Positions 18,518-28,058 are shown, numbered from the stretch's first letter. The stretch: DNA of 64,000 nt from Chitinophagales bacterium (GCA_023957245.1 JAMLHJ010000004.1:168981-232980); one strand, 5' to 3'. Notes: generated by a model from the sequence alone, not told the origin. Made by a program: numbers and translations.

Positions 18518-18838
18518 ATAATGAAAAAATTATTTATTTGTCAAAAATAAGCATTTAGACTTGATTTTATAGTGGTTTTATATTCCTCTTTCTGTAGAGT
18601 AGCTGTTATGAACGTTCTTATTGCCTTATTTGATAAATATCAAGATGGAGTGTTTAGGGATGATTTTCTACGATTTGTTGGTCTGCTATTTGTAGTTATT
18701 GAATTTAGGTATAGATAGTATCATAATTTTTGTGAGTGAATACGATGTTTGTACTTATAAAATGGGATTTTTAAAACATAAATTCAATGCTGAAATTATT
18801 TTATTTATATTTGGTCTAAATATTAATAGTGTTTTTCT
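18518..18838. other. Divergent intergenic region, ALDH / ankyrin gene
   Basis: 321 bp between divergent genes. It contains a possible -7 element for the ALDH gene (TATTTTTG on the minus strand, 18542-18549) and one for the ankyrin operon (TATATTTG, 18806-18813). Otherwise it is AT-rich with no recognisable gene or repeat. Confidence 0.5.
18806..18813 (+). promoter_or_regulatory. Possible -7 element of the ankyrin/ApbE operon
   Basis: TATATTTG fits TAnnTTTG and ends 25 nt before the ankyrin gene ATG. No good TTTG is seen 19-21 nt upstream, so only the -7 half is supported. Confidence 0.35.
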
Positions 18839-20314
18839 ATGAGAGTAATAGTGTTTTCGGTATTTATGATTTTTGGGCTTCCTTTTTTGTCATTGGCTCA
18901 AAACAGTAATAAATTATTGGATTTTGGGTTTTGGAAAAGTCAGCCTAGTGTTGAAGCAATACAAAGCGAAATTTTGAAGGGCAATTCTCCATCACAAGCC
19001 AATCCTGCAAATTTTGATGCAGTGTGTATGGCAATCAATAACCAAGCAGATTTTCAAGTGATTCAATTTTTATTAAATCAGGAGGGAAATGGAGTAGATA
19101 AAAAGACGCATGATGGGCGTACTTATTTACATTGGGCTGCAAGTAGTGGTAATGTCGATGTTGTCAAATATTTATTAAAAAAAGGTTGGACAGCTGATTT
19201 GATTGATGAGAAAGGTGCTTCGCCTTTGGCTTTTGCAGCTATGAATGGACAGGTGAATCCTGAAATTTTCAAGCTATTTTTTATGGCAGGAGTAAGTGTT
19301 AATGAAGTTTATAATGATGGTGCTAATATTTTACTATTGTCTATTGCAGGAGATAAAGATTTTGCTCTAACCAATTATTTAATTTCTCAAGGATTATCTA
19401 TACAGTCAAAAGATGAATATGGACGTACTGCATTTGATTATGCTGCGAAGTCAGGAGATATTGAGTTACTTAAAAAAGTTTTAACTCATGATATTAAACC
19501 AACGCCCAATGCATTGATATTCGCAGCACAAGGTTCTAGAAGATGGAATAGTACTATCGAAACTTTTCAATATTTGATAGATGATTTAGGTATTCAACCC
19601 AATTCTTTGTCTGTTAATAATGAGAATGCATTTCATTATTTGGTTAGAAAACCAAAGCAGTTAGAGATTATTCAATATTTATTAGATAAAGGAACCAATG
19701 CAGAACAAGTGGATAAATTTGGAAATATTCCTCTAATGAATGCTGCTCAAGCTAAAGATATTGATGTAGTTAAGTTATTCATACAGCATACTAAAGATAT
19801 TAATCATTCTAATCTTAAGAAAGAAACAGCGTTGATGTTGGCATCGCAATATTCATCTGTGGAGATTGTTGATCTGTTGCTGCAAAGTGGTGCTAATCCT
19901 GCTTTAATGTCGTCAGGTGGAAATTGCGTTTATTATTTGATACAATCTTATAGAGCAAATAATTCGGAAGATTTTGATAAAAAATGGAATCTTTTACTTG
20001 AAAAAGGTGTGAATTTTAAAGCTTTACAAGTAGATGGTTCTTCCATATATCATGTCGCTATTGCCAAACAAGATGTGAAATTATTAGAAAAGATTGGAAG
20101 CCTTCAATTGGATATAAATATTCAAGATGAAGAAGGGATGTCGGTATTACACAAGGCTGCTTTACTTGCAAAAGATGATAAAGTATTGAGATTTTTAGTC
20201 AATCAAGGTGCAGATAAATCTTTATTGACTGGTTTTGATGAATCGGCTTATGACCTTGCCAGTGAAAATGAAACACTTAAGAAAAATAATATTTCAATTG
20301 ATTTTTTAAAATAA
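18839..20314 (+). CDS. Exported ankyrin-repeat protein
   Basis: A 491-residue protein with a signal peptide (hydrophobic 4-19, ending SLAQ) and about ten ankyrin repeats across residues 75-480. Clear repeats include DGRTYLHWAASSGNVDVVKYLL, DEYGRTAFDYAAKSGDIELL and DEEGMSVLHKAALLAKDDKVL with the usual LxxAAxxG pattern. It should be periplasmic or outer-membrane associated. Ankyrin arrays bind other proteins. It leads a tight four-gene unit (gaps 15, 16 and 57 bp) with a DUF2271 protein, a PepSY/flavodoxin reductase and ApbE, so its partner is likely one of those. Confidence 0.85.
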   Translation: MRVIVFSVFMIFGLPFLSLAQNSNKLLDFGFWKSQPSVEAIQSEILKGNSPSQANPANFDAVCMAINNQADFQVIQFLLNQEGNGVDKKTHDGRTYLHWAASSGNVDVVKYLLKKGWTADLIDEKGASPLAFAAMNGQVNPEIFKLFFMAGVSVNEVYNDGANILLLSIAGDKDFALTNYLISQGLSIQSKDEYGRTAFDYAAKSGDIELLKKVLTHDIKPTPNALIFAAQGSRRWNSTIETFQYLIDDLGIQPNSLSVNNENAFHYLVRKPKQLEIIQYLLDKGTNAEQVDKFGNIPLMNAAQAKDIDVVKLFIQHTKDINHSNLKKETALMLASQYSSVEIVDLLLQSGANPALMSSGGNCVYYLIQSYRANNSEDFDKKWNLLLEKGVNFKALQVDGSSIYHVAIAKQDVKLLEKIGSLQLDINIQDEEGMSVLHKAALLAKDDKVLRFLVNQGADKSLLTGFDESAYDLASENETLKKNNISIDFLK

Positions 20315-20329
20315 GCTAGGACAACAACA

Positions 20330-20803
20330 ATGAAAAAACTGTTATTTATAATATTGGGATTATTGATATCGAGTGTGGGATATTCTCAGACTGTAAAATA
20401 TAAGTGTCTGCTTCAAATGTCCAATTATCAAGGCTTGGAAGCGTATGTAGTAGTTTCATTAATCAATCCACAAGGACAGTATGAGAAGACTTTGTCTGTC
20501 ATGGGTGACGACAAACAGTGGTACACTGGATGGAAAGAGTGGAAAAAAGCAATGTCTAAGAAAAACGAAAAATTACATGCTATTACACGTGCTTCTGTTC
20601 CAGCAGGAGATAGGAGTATTGTGGTATTGGAAATTGATGCATCTAAATTGGATAAAGGATATAGCTTGAGATTTGAGTCGGCAGTGGAAGATAAAGATTA
20701 TTATGTCAAAGATGTAGAAGTGCCATTGACTACAGTAGGTGTATTGGAAAAGAAGGAAGGTACAGGCTTTATTCGATATGTCAAGCTCAATAAAGTTCAA
20801 TAA
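20330..20803 (+). CDS. DUF2271-like exported protein
   Basis: A 157-residue protein with a signal peptide (about 1-19, ending GYSQ) and a single compact beta-rich domain like DUF2271. Conserved-looking landmarks are the central Trp-rich stretch QWYTGWKEWKKAM (about 64-76), AITRASVPAGD (about 86-96) and YSLRFESAVED (about 112-122). In DUF2271 relatives the second segment usually reads like an ApbE flavinylation site (D-x-x-[ST]-G-A-[TS]); here the Asp is His and the Gly is Arg while the Thr and final Ser remain. The family role is not established. The spacing (15 bp before, 16 bp after) places it in the ApbE operon. Confidence 0.7.
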   Translation: MKKLLFIILGLLISSVGYSQTVKYKCLLQMSNYQGLEAYVVVSLINPQGQYEKTLSVMGDDKQWYTGWKEWKKAMSKKNEKLHAITRASVPAGDRSIVVLEIDASKLDKGYSLRFESAVEDKDYYVKDVEVPLTTVGVLEKKEGTGFIRYVKLNKVQ

Positions 20804-20819
20804 AATATTGATTTAGATA

Positions 20820-23012
20820 ATGATGCTCAAAGTCTGGCGATATGCCCATTTGGCACTTGCTCTATTTTCTTCGATTTTCTTAATTATTTCTTCTGTTACA
20901 GGAGTAATATTAGCTATAGATGTAGCTGTAGAAAAATCTTACCCATATAAATCTAAGTCTTTCGATGAAATCAAGTTGTCTGATTTTATTGCTAATATTA
21001 AAGAGAAATATGTAGAAGTTTACGAAGTCAATATTGATGATAATCAATTTGTATCTATTGAAGCTATTGATGAAGATGGGAACGAAGTTTCTTCGATTAT
21101 AGATCCTAAAACTGGTGATATATTAGGAGATTTGATTAAAAAGCATGATTTTTTTCAATGGAATATAAATTTTCATCGTTCCTTATTTTTAAAAGAAACA
21201 GGTAGGTTTATTGTTGGGATAACATCTTTTTTGTTGGTGTTAATTGTTATTTCAGGTACTGTTTTAATTATCAAAAGACAAAAATCTGTTTTTCGGTTTT
21301 TTTCAAAAATCAATCGGGATTTTTTAGCTCAATATTATCATGTTGTAGCTGGGCGTATTTTACTTGTACCTATTTTAATCATTGCAGCAACTGGTGTTTA
21401 TTTGTTTGTTGAAAGATTTGAAATTATCAAAAATGTTGAACCTGAGCTTATTGAGTATCAAGTTACAGGTACAAATAGTGTATCAGATTCTTCGCCATCT
21501 AATTTCTTTAATACTACTTTGCTTAAAGATATTATGAAGATTGAATTTCCTTTTGTCGAAGACCCAGAGGAGTATTTTAGATTCAAATTAAAAGATAGAG
21601 AGGTAATTGTTCATCAATTTACTGGCGAGAAAATAAGTGAAAGAAATATTTCAACAGTAGAAAATTTAAAAAGGTGGAGTTTGTTACTTCATACTGGAAA
21701 AATAAATCTTATTTGGGCAATTATTTTGGGTATTGCTTCTTTGAATATAGTGTTCTTTATGTATTCGGGAATAAGAATATTTTTGAAAAGAATAGCTACG
21801 AAAATCAAAAACCCACATTCAGAACAAGAGGCAGAATATGTTGTTTTTGTAGGGACAGAAAACGGTTCTACATTAGGATTTGCAGCTCATATACATCAAC
21901 AATTGTTGGCTGCTGGAAAGAAATCTTATTTAACAGAGATGAATCACTTGTCTTCTTATCCCAATGCCAAGCATTTTGTAGTGTTTACTTCTACTTATGG
22001 AATTGGAGATGCACCCAATAATGCTAGTCAATTTGTAGATTTTATTCGTAATTATCAATCCAATTCGACAATCCAATATTCAGTAGTAGGATTTGGTTCG
22101 AAGATTTATAAAGACTATTGTGCTTATGCATATCAGATTGACCATCTGCTTTCAGAACAACAATGGACCGAACCTGTCTTAGATGTTTTCACTGTCAATG
22201 AGAAATCTCCTACAGAATTTGTGTCATGGGTGCAAGCATGGAGTGAAAAGTGTGTCGTTCCTTTGGCTACTACTGTAGATTTATATAGCCAGCAACCGAC
22301 TCGACTAAAATCTTTTCAGGTAGTAGAGAAAAAAAATTTCAGTAATGAGGATACTTTTATTCTGATTTTGAAACCTATTTCTAAAATAAAATTTCAATCA
22401 GGAGATTTGTTGGCCATTTATCCCAATAATGATTATAAAGAACGTTTTTATTCAATTTCTAAAATAGGAGATAATATTCAGTTAGTAGTTAAAAATCATC
22501 AGTACGGTTTAGGTTCACAATTTTTATATCAATTAGAAAAGGGTATAAAGTTTAAAGCAAAAGTTTTTGAAAACTCTAATTTTCATTTCCAATCTGACAC
22601 CACTAAAATAGCGATGATTGCCAATGGTACAGGTATTGCACCTTTTCTAGGGATGTTAGCTAATAACACTCTACAAATCAATGCTTATTTGTATTGTGGA
22701 TTTAGATTTGATAGGGAAGTAGCCAATTATTATAAAGATTTTTTGGAGGGATTAAAATTTTCAAAGTATTTGACTGATTATAAATTTTGCTTTTCTAAAG
22801 AGAAAGATGCTGCTTACGTGATGGATATGGTCAGAGCTGATAAAGATATTTTTGTGGATATATTGAAAAGTGGCGGAGTGATAATGATTTGTGGTTCTTT
22901 ATCTATGTATCAAGATGTTATTGCTGAATTTGACAAGATATGCATTGCTAATTTGAATCATAATATCAAGTATTACCAATCTCGTTCTCAGATATTGAGT
23001 GATTGTTATTAG
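20820..23012 (+). CDS. PepSY membrane protein fused to flavodoxin and FNR-like reductase
   Basis: A 730-residue fusion. The N-terminal half is a PepSY-associated membrane module with about four helices (about 10-33, 128-150, 175-197, 290-320). The second part is a flavodoxin-like domain (about 338-470) with VFVGTENGSTLGFAAHIHQQ and VFTSTYGIGDAPNNASQF, the FMN-binding loops. The C-terminus (about 490-730) is a ferredoxin-NADP reductase/CysJ-like module with RFYSIS (FAD), NGTGIAPFLGML (NADP) and MICGSLSMYQDV. It would take electrons from NADPH through FAD and FMN to the membrane, as in PepSY/sulfite-reductase-type proteins of Bacteroidota. Its acceptor is unknown; the adjacent ApbE and DUF2271 genes suggest a periplasmic flavin protein. 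Confidence 0.85.
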   Translation: MMLKVWRYAHLALALFSSIFLIISSVTGVILAIDVAVEKSYPYKSKSFDEIKLSDFIANIKEKYVEVYEVNIDDNQFVSIEAIDEDGNEVSSIIDPKTGDILGDLIKKHDFFQWNINFHRSLFLKETGRFIVGITSFLLVLIVISGTVLIIKRQKSVFRFFSKINRDFLAQYYHVVAGRILLVPILIIAATGVYLFVERFEIIKNVEPELIEYQVTGTNSVSDSSPSNFFNTTLLKDIMKIEFPFVEDPEEYFRFKLKDREVIVHQFTGEKISERNISTVENLKRWSLLLHTGKINLIWAIILGIASLNIVFFMYSGIRIFLKRIATKIKNPHSEQEAEYVVFVGTENGSTLGFAAHIHQQLLAAGKKSYLTEMNHLSSYPNAKHFVVFTSTYGIGDAPNNASQFVDFIRNYQSNSTIQYSVVGFGSKIYKDYCAYAYQIDHLLSEQQWTEPVLDVFTVNEKSPTEFVSWVQAWSEKCVVPLATTVDLYSQQPTRLKSFQVVEKKNFSNEDTFILILKPISKIKFQSGDLLAIYPNNDYKERFYSISKIGDNIQLVVKNHQYGLGSQFLYQLEKGIKFKAKVFENSNFHFQSDTTKIAMIANGTGIAPFLGMLANNTLQINAYLYCGFRFDREVANYYKDFLEGLKFSKYLTDYKFCFSKEKDAAYVMDMVRADKDIFVDILKSGGVIMICGSLSMYQDVIAEFDKICIANLNHNIKYYQSRSQILSDCY

Positions 23013-23069
23013 TAGGTTTGCTTATTAAGTGATATGTTAGAAATTTTCATTGACTAATAAATTTTAATT

Positions 23070-24056
23070 GTGAAGAGTTTCGTTGTATTGATTTTATTTT
23101 TATTTAGTGGAACTCATTTGCTGGCTCAAGTAACAGTCAAGAAAGTGATGGTGTTGATGGGTTCAATGTTTGATATCACTGTTATTGCTGAAGATTCTAT
23201 AAAAGCTGAATACTATATTCAGTCTGCAGTAGATGAGATGTCTAGGATTGAATATTTGATTTCGGATTGGAAGCCACAATCACAGATTTCAGAAGTCAAT
23301 AAGAATGCTGAAATCCGACCTGTAAAAGTTGATAAGGAAGTATTTGACTTGACTCAAAGAGCTATTCAATTCTCAATAGCGTCAGATGGAGCGTTTGATA
23401 TTAGTTTTGCTTCTATGGATAAGATATGGAAGTTTGATGGCGAGATGGAGCAATTGCCTGATGCAGCAACTATTCAAAAAGCAAAAGAAAAAATTGGATA
23501 TCAGAATATTATTTTGAACAGTGAAGAAAGTACTATTTTTTTAAAACTACCAGGTATGAAAATAGGTTTTGGAGCGACAGGGAAAGGTTACGCCGCTGAT
23601 AGAGGTCGTGAGATTTTACAAGCACAAGGTGTCCTTTCTGGGATAGTGAATGCTTCAGGAGATATGGCCATCTGGAGTGAAAAAAAACGCTGGAAAATAG
23701 GTGTTGCTTCTCCAAAGGGTGGTCAACGTTCATTAAAGGTGATATCTATTAAAAATGGAGCGGTAACGACTTCTGGTGATTATAATAAATACATCGAAAT
23801 AGATGGTAAAAGATATTCTCATATTATTAATCCTAAGACAGGGATGCCTGTGACTGGGTTGGTAAGTGTTACGGTTTTTGGTGATAGTGCAGAAGTCGCT
23901 AATGGACTTAGTACTTCAATTATGGTTTTAGGGAAGGAAAAAGGTTTGGCGATGTTGGAAGAATATCCTAAATATTCTTGTATGATAGTAGATGATAAAG
24001 GAAAGGTGTTTTATTCAGAAAATTTTAAGCGTGTTCTCAAACGCTTACGCAAATAA
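23070..24056 (+). CDS. apbE: FAD:protein FMN transferase (ApbE)
   Basis: Attaches FMN covalently to a Thr/Ser of exported redox proteins, using FAD and Mg2+. It has 328 residues with a signal peptide (hydrophobic 3-19, ending LLAQ). Visible signatures are GFGATGKGYAADRGREIL (about 168-185), NASGDMAIWSEKKRWKIG (about 196-213), AVTTSGDYNKYIEIDGKRYSHI (about 233-254) and INPKTGMPVTGLVSVTVFG. The start codon is GTG, chosen because the signal peptide follows directly. It is last of the ankyrin/DUF2271/PepSY unit; the flavin acceptor is presumably encoded with it. Confidence 0.92.
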   Translation: MKSFVVLILFLFSGTHLLAQVTVKKVMVLMGSMFDITVIAEDSIKAEYYIQSAVDEMSRIEYLISDWKPQSQISEVNKNAEIRPVKVDKEVFDLTQRAIQFSIASDGAFDISFASMDKIWKFDGEMEQLPDAATIQKAKEKIGYQNIILNSEESTIFLKLPGMKIGFGATGKGYAADRGREILQAQGVLSGIVNASGDMAIWSEKKRWKIGVASPKGGQRSLKVISIKNGAVTTSGDYNKYIEIDGKRYSHIINPKTGMPVTGLVSVTVFGDSAEVANGLSTSIMVLGKEKGLAMLEEYPKYSCMIVDDKGKVFYSENFKRVLKRLRK

Positions 24057-24074
24057 AAGCTATCTTCTTAAAAC

Positions 24075-24110
24075 AAAAAAAGCTATACGATTAATTCATA
24101 TAGCTTTTTT
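24075..24110. terminator. Bidirectional terminator between apbE and the tRNA cluster
   Basis: A perfect 12-bp stem AAAAAAGCTATA/TATAGCTTTTTT with a 12-nt loop lies between convergent apbE and the minus-strand tRNAs. T tracts on both strands support use in both directions. Confidence 0.85.
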
Positions 24111-24116
24111 CTTTTG

Positions 24117-24189
24117 TGATCCCGCTGGGATTCGAACCCAGGACCCATACATTAAAAGTGTATTGCTCTACCAGCTGAGCTACGGAATC
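24117..24189 (-). tRNA. tRNA-Lys (TTT), copy 1
   Basis: A complete 73-nt cloverleaf on the minus strand. The acceptor GATTCCG pairs with CGGGATC, the anticodon stem-loop is ATACA-CTTTTAA-TGTAT with anticodon TTT, and the T loop is GTTCGAATC. It is identical to the copy at 24339-24411. Confidence 0.95.
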
Positions 24190-24217
24190 TTAACCCTTAA
24201 GTTTTTAAATTGTAGAG

Positions 24218-24300
24218 TGCCCACGACTGGACTCGAACCAGCACATCCGTAGGAAACCACCCCCTCAAGATGGCGTGTCTACCAATTTCACCACGTGGGC
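24218..24300 (-). tRNA. tRNA-Leu (GAG)
   Basis: An 83-nt class II tRNA on the minus strand with a perfect 7-bp acceptor stem (GCCCACG/CGTGGGC), the anticodon loop TTGAGGG giving GAG, a long variable arm and a GTTCGAGTC T loop. It lies between the two identical tRNA-Lys genes. Confidence 0.95.
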
Positions 24301-24338
24301 ATTATTTTTTTAAGAACTCCACCTTTTGGTGTCTTTTG

Positions 24339-24411
24339 TGATCCCGCTGGGATTCGAACCCAGGACCCATACATTAAAAGTGTATTGCTCTACCAGCTGA
24401 GCTACGGAATC
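24339..24411 (-). tRNA. tRNA-Lys (TTT), copy 2
   Basis: Same 73-nt sequence as 24117-24189, including short identical flanks on both sides (CTTTTG before and TT after in plus orientation). This points to a recent duplication or ongoing gene conversion. It is the first gene of the three-tRNA transcript. Confidence 0.95.
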
Positions 24412-24432
24412 TTGCCTTTTTAAAAGCGAGTG

Positions 24433-24463
24433 CAAATATATAAACTAATACTTAATTTGCAAA
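24433..24463 (-). promoter_or_regulatory. Promoter of the tRNA Lys-Leu-Lys operon
   Basis: On the minus strand TTTG, 19 nt, then TATATTTG exactly fits the Bacteroidota sigma consensus. It ends 21 nt before the first tRNA-Lys. Confidence 0.75.
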
Positions 24464-24582
24464 CTTGAATTGGCTTTTTATTTTAATTATTTTCATTTTA
24501 TTCCAAAGAACTAAGTCTTTATTTCCCTGAATCAATAGTTTACTATCTGGTACTAAGAAAGATATACTTTTAGGAAAATTAA

Positions 24583-24966
24583 TTATTCAAATTTTAAACC
24601 ACTAGCAATAAAACTGTATTCTTCATCATCTGCATTATAAGAACCTTCACCTTGTAAAGTGACTTTTCTATCCTTTAAATCTTTTGCTGTGGTGAATGCA
24701 TCATCTTTATAAGTAACATAAATCATTTTTCCTTCGCTATTTTTTAAGGTTAACCAACACCCTGTGTGTCCACAAGATTTATCGACAACTCCTTCAACTT
24801 GCACATTTTTGACTTCTGTGTTTTTATCAATTTCTTGTATTAGTTGCTCAGCAGAGATGGGAGAGGAGATTTTAAAATCTTCACCATATAGACTTTTCAC
24901 TTCTTCTTTTTGATTGCAAGCTACTAAAATGAGTGTTGCAATAATTCCATAAATCCAATTTTTCAT
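24583..24966 (-). CDS. DUF4920-like lipoprotein
   Basis: A 127-residue lipoprotein: the signal peptide ends in the lipobox LILVAC, giving Cys17 as the lipidated residue. The remainder is a small OB-like beta domain with CGHTGCWLTLKNSEGK (about 66-81), the paired cysteines and GCW motif typical of DUF4920 proteins. Function is unknown in the family. It begins 6 bp after the stop of an upstream MORN-repeat lipoprotein gene, so the two are co-transcribed. Confidence 0.75.
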   Translation of the reverse strand: MKNWIYGIIATLILVACNQKEEVKSLYGEDFKISSPISAEQLIQEIDKNTEVKNVQVEGVVDKSCGHTGCWLTLKNSEGKMIYVTYKDDAFTTAKDLKDRKVTLQGEGSYNADDEEYSFIASGLKFE

Positions 24967-24972
24967 CTTCTT

Positions 24973-25656
24973 TTAGTTTTTAATGTTTATTGTTTCGACG
25001 GGTCTTTTGTCTTCAAATATGTAGGTTTTAATATGAGTTCCCAATGTATCATATACTTTCACCTCACCATCTTCAAAATCATCTTTATATTGACCTTCTG
25101 CTGCCAAGATACCATTAGGGTGATATTCTTTAAAAGCACCATCTTTCAGTCCTTCTTTATAAGAATATGTCTCTTTTAATTGTCCATTTTGAAAGTAGAT
25201 TTTTATAGGGCCATTTTCTACTCCTTTACTCATCCATACACTCTCTTTCAATTGTCCAGCAGGCTCGGTATAATATGTTTTTAATTCAGTCTCAAACTGT
25301 CCATCTTTGAATGTTCCAAATTGTTTAGGTGCTCCATTGTCATAGAAAGATTGATAAGGTCCATTGTATTGGTTATCTATGTAGTTTTCTACAATTTCTA
25401 CTTGACCATTTGGATAATATAGGACTCTTTGTCCTTCCATTTTCCCTTCTATATAATTGACCTTCTCTATGGTATCACCTAAAGCATTAATTCTACAATA
25501 CAAACCATCTTTAGTCTTTTTGTCGGTTTTCAAAACTTCATAGATTTCATATTGATTGTCAAAAACTGCATTTTTTACAGTTACAGTCTTTTTGGGATTG
25601 CAAGCTAAAATGATGATTGAGGCAACACTAAAAATATAAAATCTATAATTTTTCAT
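24973..25656 (-). CDS. MORN-2 / YwqK-like lipoprotein
   Basis: A 227-residue lipoprotein (lipobox IILAC, Cys near residue 19). About seven short repeats of the MORN-2 type occupy residues 55-215, each like YYPNGQVE, YDNGAPKQFGTFKDG or YHPNGILAAEGQYKDD. Automated pipelines call such proteins YwqK-family antitoxins, but the lipobox and repeats here point to an envelope protein, not an antitoxin. It is the first gene of a two-gene unit with the DUF4920-like lipoprotein, downstream of ftsH on the same strand. Confidence 0.8.
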   Translation of the reverse strand: MKNYRFYIFSVASIIILACNPKKTVTVKNAVFDNQYEIYEVLKTDKKTKDGLYCRINALGDTIEKVNYIEGKMEGQRVLYYPNGQVEIVENYIDNQYNGPYQSFYDNGAPKQFGTFKDGQFETELKTYYTEPAGQLKESVWMSKGVENGPIKIYFQNGQLKETYSYKEGLKDGAFKEYHPNGILAAEGQYKDDFEDGEVKVYDTLGTHIKTYIFEDKRPVETINIKN

Positions 25657-25703
25657 TTTTACCTAATTATTAGATGAAACTTACTATTTATGGTAGATTT
25701 TGA

Positions 25704-27653
25704 TTAGCTAGGAGTGAGTTCTGGATTGGGATGCTCACTTTCATAAAGTCTATGGCCTATCAACTCTTCCAAATCAGATTTGAATAATACTTCTTTCTTT
25801 AAGAGAGCTTGTGCAATAATTTCCAATTGTTCCCTTCTTTCAGTAAGCACTTCTTTGGTTTTGTCATAAGCTTTTTGAATAATCTTTCTTACTTCTTCGT
25901 CTATTTCTCTTCCAGTTGCTTCAGAATATGGCTTAGTAAATGAATTTTCATTATTAGGATTGTAGAAAGAAATGTTCCCAATCTTTTCATTCATACCATA
26001 TACTGTAACCATTCCATACGCCATATTGGTGATTCTTTGTAAGTCATTCTGAGCTCCAGTAGATATTTTATTAAAAACGATATCTTCTGCTACTCTACCT
26101 CCAAGTGTCATACACATCATGTCGTATAGTTGTTCGGTTCTATACAGATATTGTTCTTTAGGTAAATATTGAGCATATCCTAATGCAGCTTCTCCACGAG
26201 GAATAATTGTAACTTTTAACAATGGGTCTGCATGCTCAAGGTACCAGCCACAAATAGCGTGTCCAGCCTCGTGATAAGCAATGATTTCTTTTTCTTGTGG
26301 AGAAATGATTTTATTTTTCTTCTCTAATCCTCCAATTACTCTGTCGATAGCATTGTTGAAATCATCTATTTGAACAACAGATTTATTTTTTCTTGCAGCA
26401 ATTAAGGCTGCTTCATTACATACGTTGGCAATTTCTGCTCCTGCAAATCCTGGAGTCAATGAAGCTAATTTTTCTGGACGAACTTCTGGGTCTAGTTTTA
26501 GTTTTTTCAAGTGAACTTTAAAGATTTGCTCTCTGCCTTTCTGGTCTGGTTTGTCGATTGAAATCTGTCTATCAAAACGTCCAGGTCTTAATAATGCTGG
26601 GTCTAAAACATCTGGTCTATTGGTTGCTGCTAAAATAATTACTCCAGTGTCACCACCAAAACCATCCATTTCTACAAGCATCTGATTCAATGTGTTTTCA
26701 CGCTCATCGTTGCTTTGTATCATGTTTTTGCCTCTAGCTCTACCAATTGCATCTATCTCGTCAATAAAGATGATACATGGCGCTTTTTCTCTGGCAGTCT
26801 TGAATAAATCTCTTACTCTTGAAGCTCCAACTCCTACAAACATTTCCACGAAATCTGATCCAGATAAAGAAAAGAAAGGCACTTTTGCTTCGCCAGCAAC
26901 TGCTTTTGCTAATAATGTTTTCCCAGTACCTGGAGAGCCTACCAATAATAAACCTTTAGGTATAGAGCCACCTAGAGCAGTGTATTTTTTAGGGTTTTTT
27001 AGAAAATCTACTACTTCCTTTACTTCTTCTTTTGCTTCGTCTAATCCTGCTACATCGTCAAAAGTTATAGCTACTTGATTGTTATCTTTCTCATAAAGAG
27101 ATGCTTTAGATTTGCCGATATTGAAAATCTGACCTCCCGCTTTTCCCATGCTATTCCCCATTGATCGCATGATGAAAAACCATATCCCAATAATGATTAA
27201 AAATGGAAATATTCCTGAGAAGAAGAAATCCAGAAAGCTGCCTCTCTTAACATATTCAACATTGATAGCTTTATCTGCAGGCAATTCATGAACTGTCTTG
27301 TCTATCTGTTCTTGAAAATATACTTTTCCTGGTATAGACATTTTGAATTGAGGTTGGCTATTATTGAAAGAAACCTTGGATTTGCCGAGGTCTTTGTATT
27401 TTTCTTTTTCTAGCGCACTTTCTTTGAGATAAATTTCTGCATTATCATCATTGACAATGACAATCTTTTTAATGTCTCCAGAAGTAAGGAGTTCTTTAAA
27501 AGATTGAGAAGTGAGAGAAATCTCTTTTACAGTGCTATTAAAATTGGTCAATTGATATCCTAAAAGGAAAATGATAATAATAGCATATATCCAGTAAAGG
27601 TTAAATTTACTTTTCTTAGGTGTCTTGTTGCTGTTTTGTGGTAATCCGCTCAT
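25704..27653 (-). CDS. ftsH: ATP-dependent zinc metalloprotease FtsH
   Basis: A membrane AAA protease for damaged membrane and regulatory proteins. It has 649 residues. Two N-terminal membrane helices (about 18-36 and 142-160) flank a periplasmic domain. The AAA module has Walker [15 protein letters not shown] (about 239-252), Walker [12 protein letters not shown], and SRH around [20 protein letters not shown]. The zinc site is HEAGH (about 460-464). All key residues are present. It lies 21 bp after rsfS on the same strand, a common Bacteroidota arrangement. Confidence 0.97.
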   Translation of the reverse strand: MSGLPQNSNKTPKKSKFNLYWIYAIIIIFLLGYQLTNFNSTVKEISLTSQSFKELLTSGDIKKIVIVNDDNAEIYLKESALEKEKYKDLGKSKVSFNNSQPQFKMSIPGKVYFQEQIDKTVHELPADKAINVEYVKRGSFLDFFFSGIFPFLIIIGIWFFIMRSMGNSMGKAGGQIFNIGKSKASLYEKDNNQVAITFDDVAGLDEAKEEVKEVVDFLKNPKKYTALGGSIPKGLLLVGSPGTGKTLLAKAVAGEAKVPFFSLSGSDFVEMFVGVGASRVRDLFKTAREKAPCIIFIDEIDAIGRARGKNMIQSNDERENTLNQMLVEMDGFGGDTGVIILAATNRPDVLDPALLRPGRFDRQISIDKPDQKGREQIFKVHLKKLKLDPEVRPEKLASLTPGFAGAEIANVCNEAALIAARKNKSVVQIDDFNNAIDRVIGGLEKKNKIISPQEKEIIAYHEAGHAICGWYLEHADPLLKVTIIPRGEAALGYAQYLPKEQYLYRTEQLYDMMCMTLGGRVAEDIVFNKISTGAQNDLQRITNMAYGMVTVYGMNEKIGNISFYNPNNENSFTKPYSEATGREIDEEVRKIIQKAYDKTKEVLTERREQLEIIAQALLKKEVLFKSDLEELIGHRLYESEHPNPELTPS

Positions 27654-27674
27654 GAATATAAAGGTAATCCGTTA

Positions 27675-28058
27675 TTAAGTATTTTCATATATTTTTATTG
27701 TTGCGTCGCTCCAAAGATCTTCTATTTGATAAAATTCTCTTCTTTCTGTTTGGAAAACATGAACAATAATGTCACCAATGTCTGCCAAAATCCATTCCCC
27801 ATTGCTACGACCTTCAATGTGAAAATTTTTTATTCCAAGTTTTTCTGTTATTTCCTTTTCAATATTATCCATAATAGCTCTGACATGTGTTGATGAATCT
27901 GCATGGCATACAATATAATAATCGGTTACAGCTTCAGGAATTTGAGAAAGATTTAAACTTATAATATCTTTTCCCTTTTTATCTTGAATAAATTCTACTA
28001 TCTGTTCGACTAGAACATTATTACTTTGTTGGTCTAATAATGAATTGCTTAGTTTCAA
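27675..28058 (-). CDS. rsfS: Ribosomal silencing factor RsfS
   Basis: Binds ribosomal protein L14 and blocks subunit joining when nutrients are short. It has 127 residues, normal length. The family core is visible: DYYIVCHADSSTHVRAIMDNIE (about 47-68), IEGRSNGEWILADIGDIIVHVF (about 81-102) and YQIEDLW. It is upstream of ftsH and divergent from birA (67-bp gap). Confidence 0.93.
   Translation of the reverse strand: MKLSNSLLDQQSNNVLVEQIVEFIQDKKGKDIISLNLSQIPEAVTDYYIVCHADSSTHVRAIMDNIEKEITEKLGIKNFHIEGRSNGEWILADIGDIIVHVFQTERREFYQIEDLWSDATIKIYENT

Noticed and set aside
24973..25656. YwqK-family toxin-antitoxin antitoxin
   Set aside because: The protein has a lipobox and MORN-2 repeats and no neighbouring toxin; the antitoxin label is a database habit.
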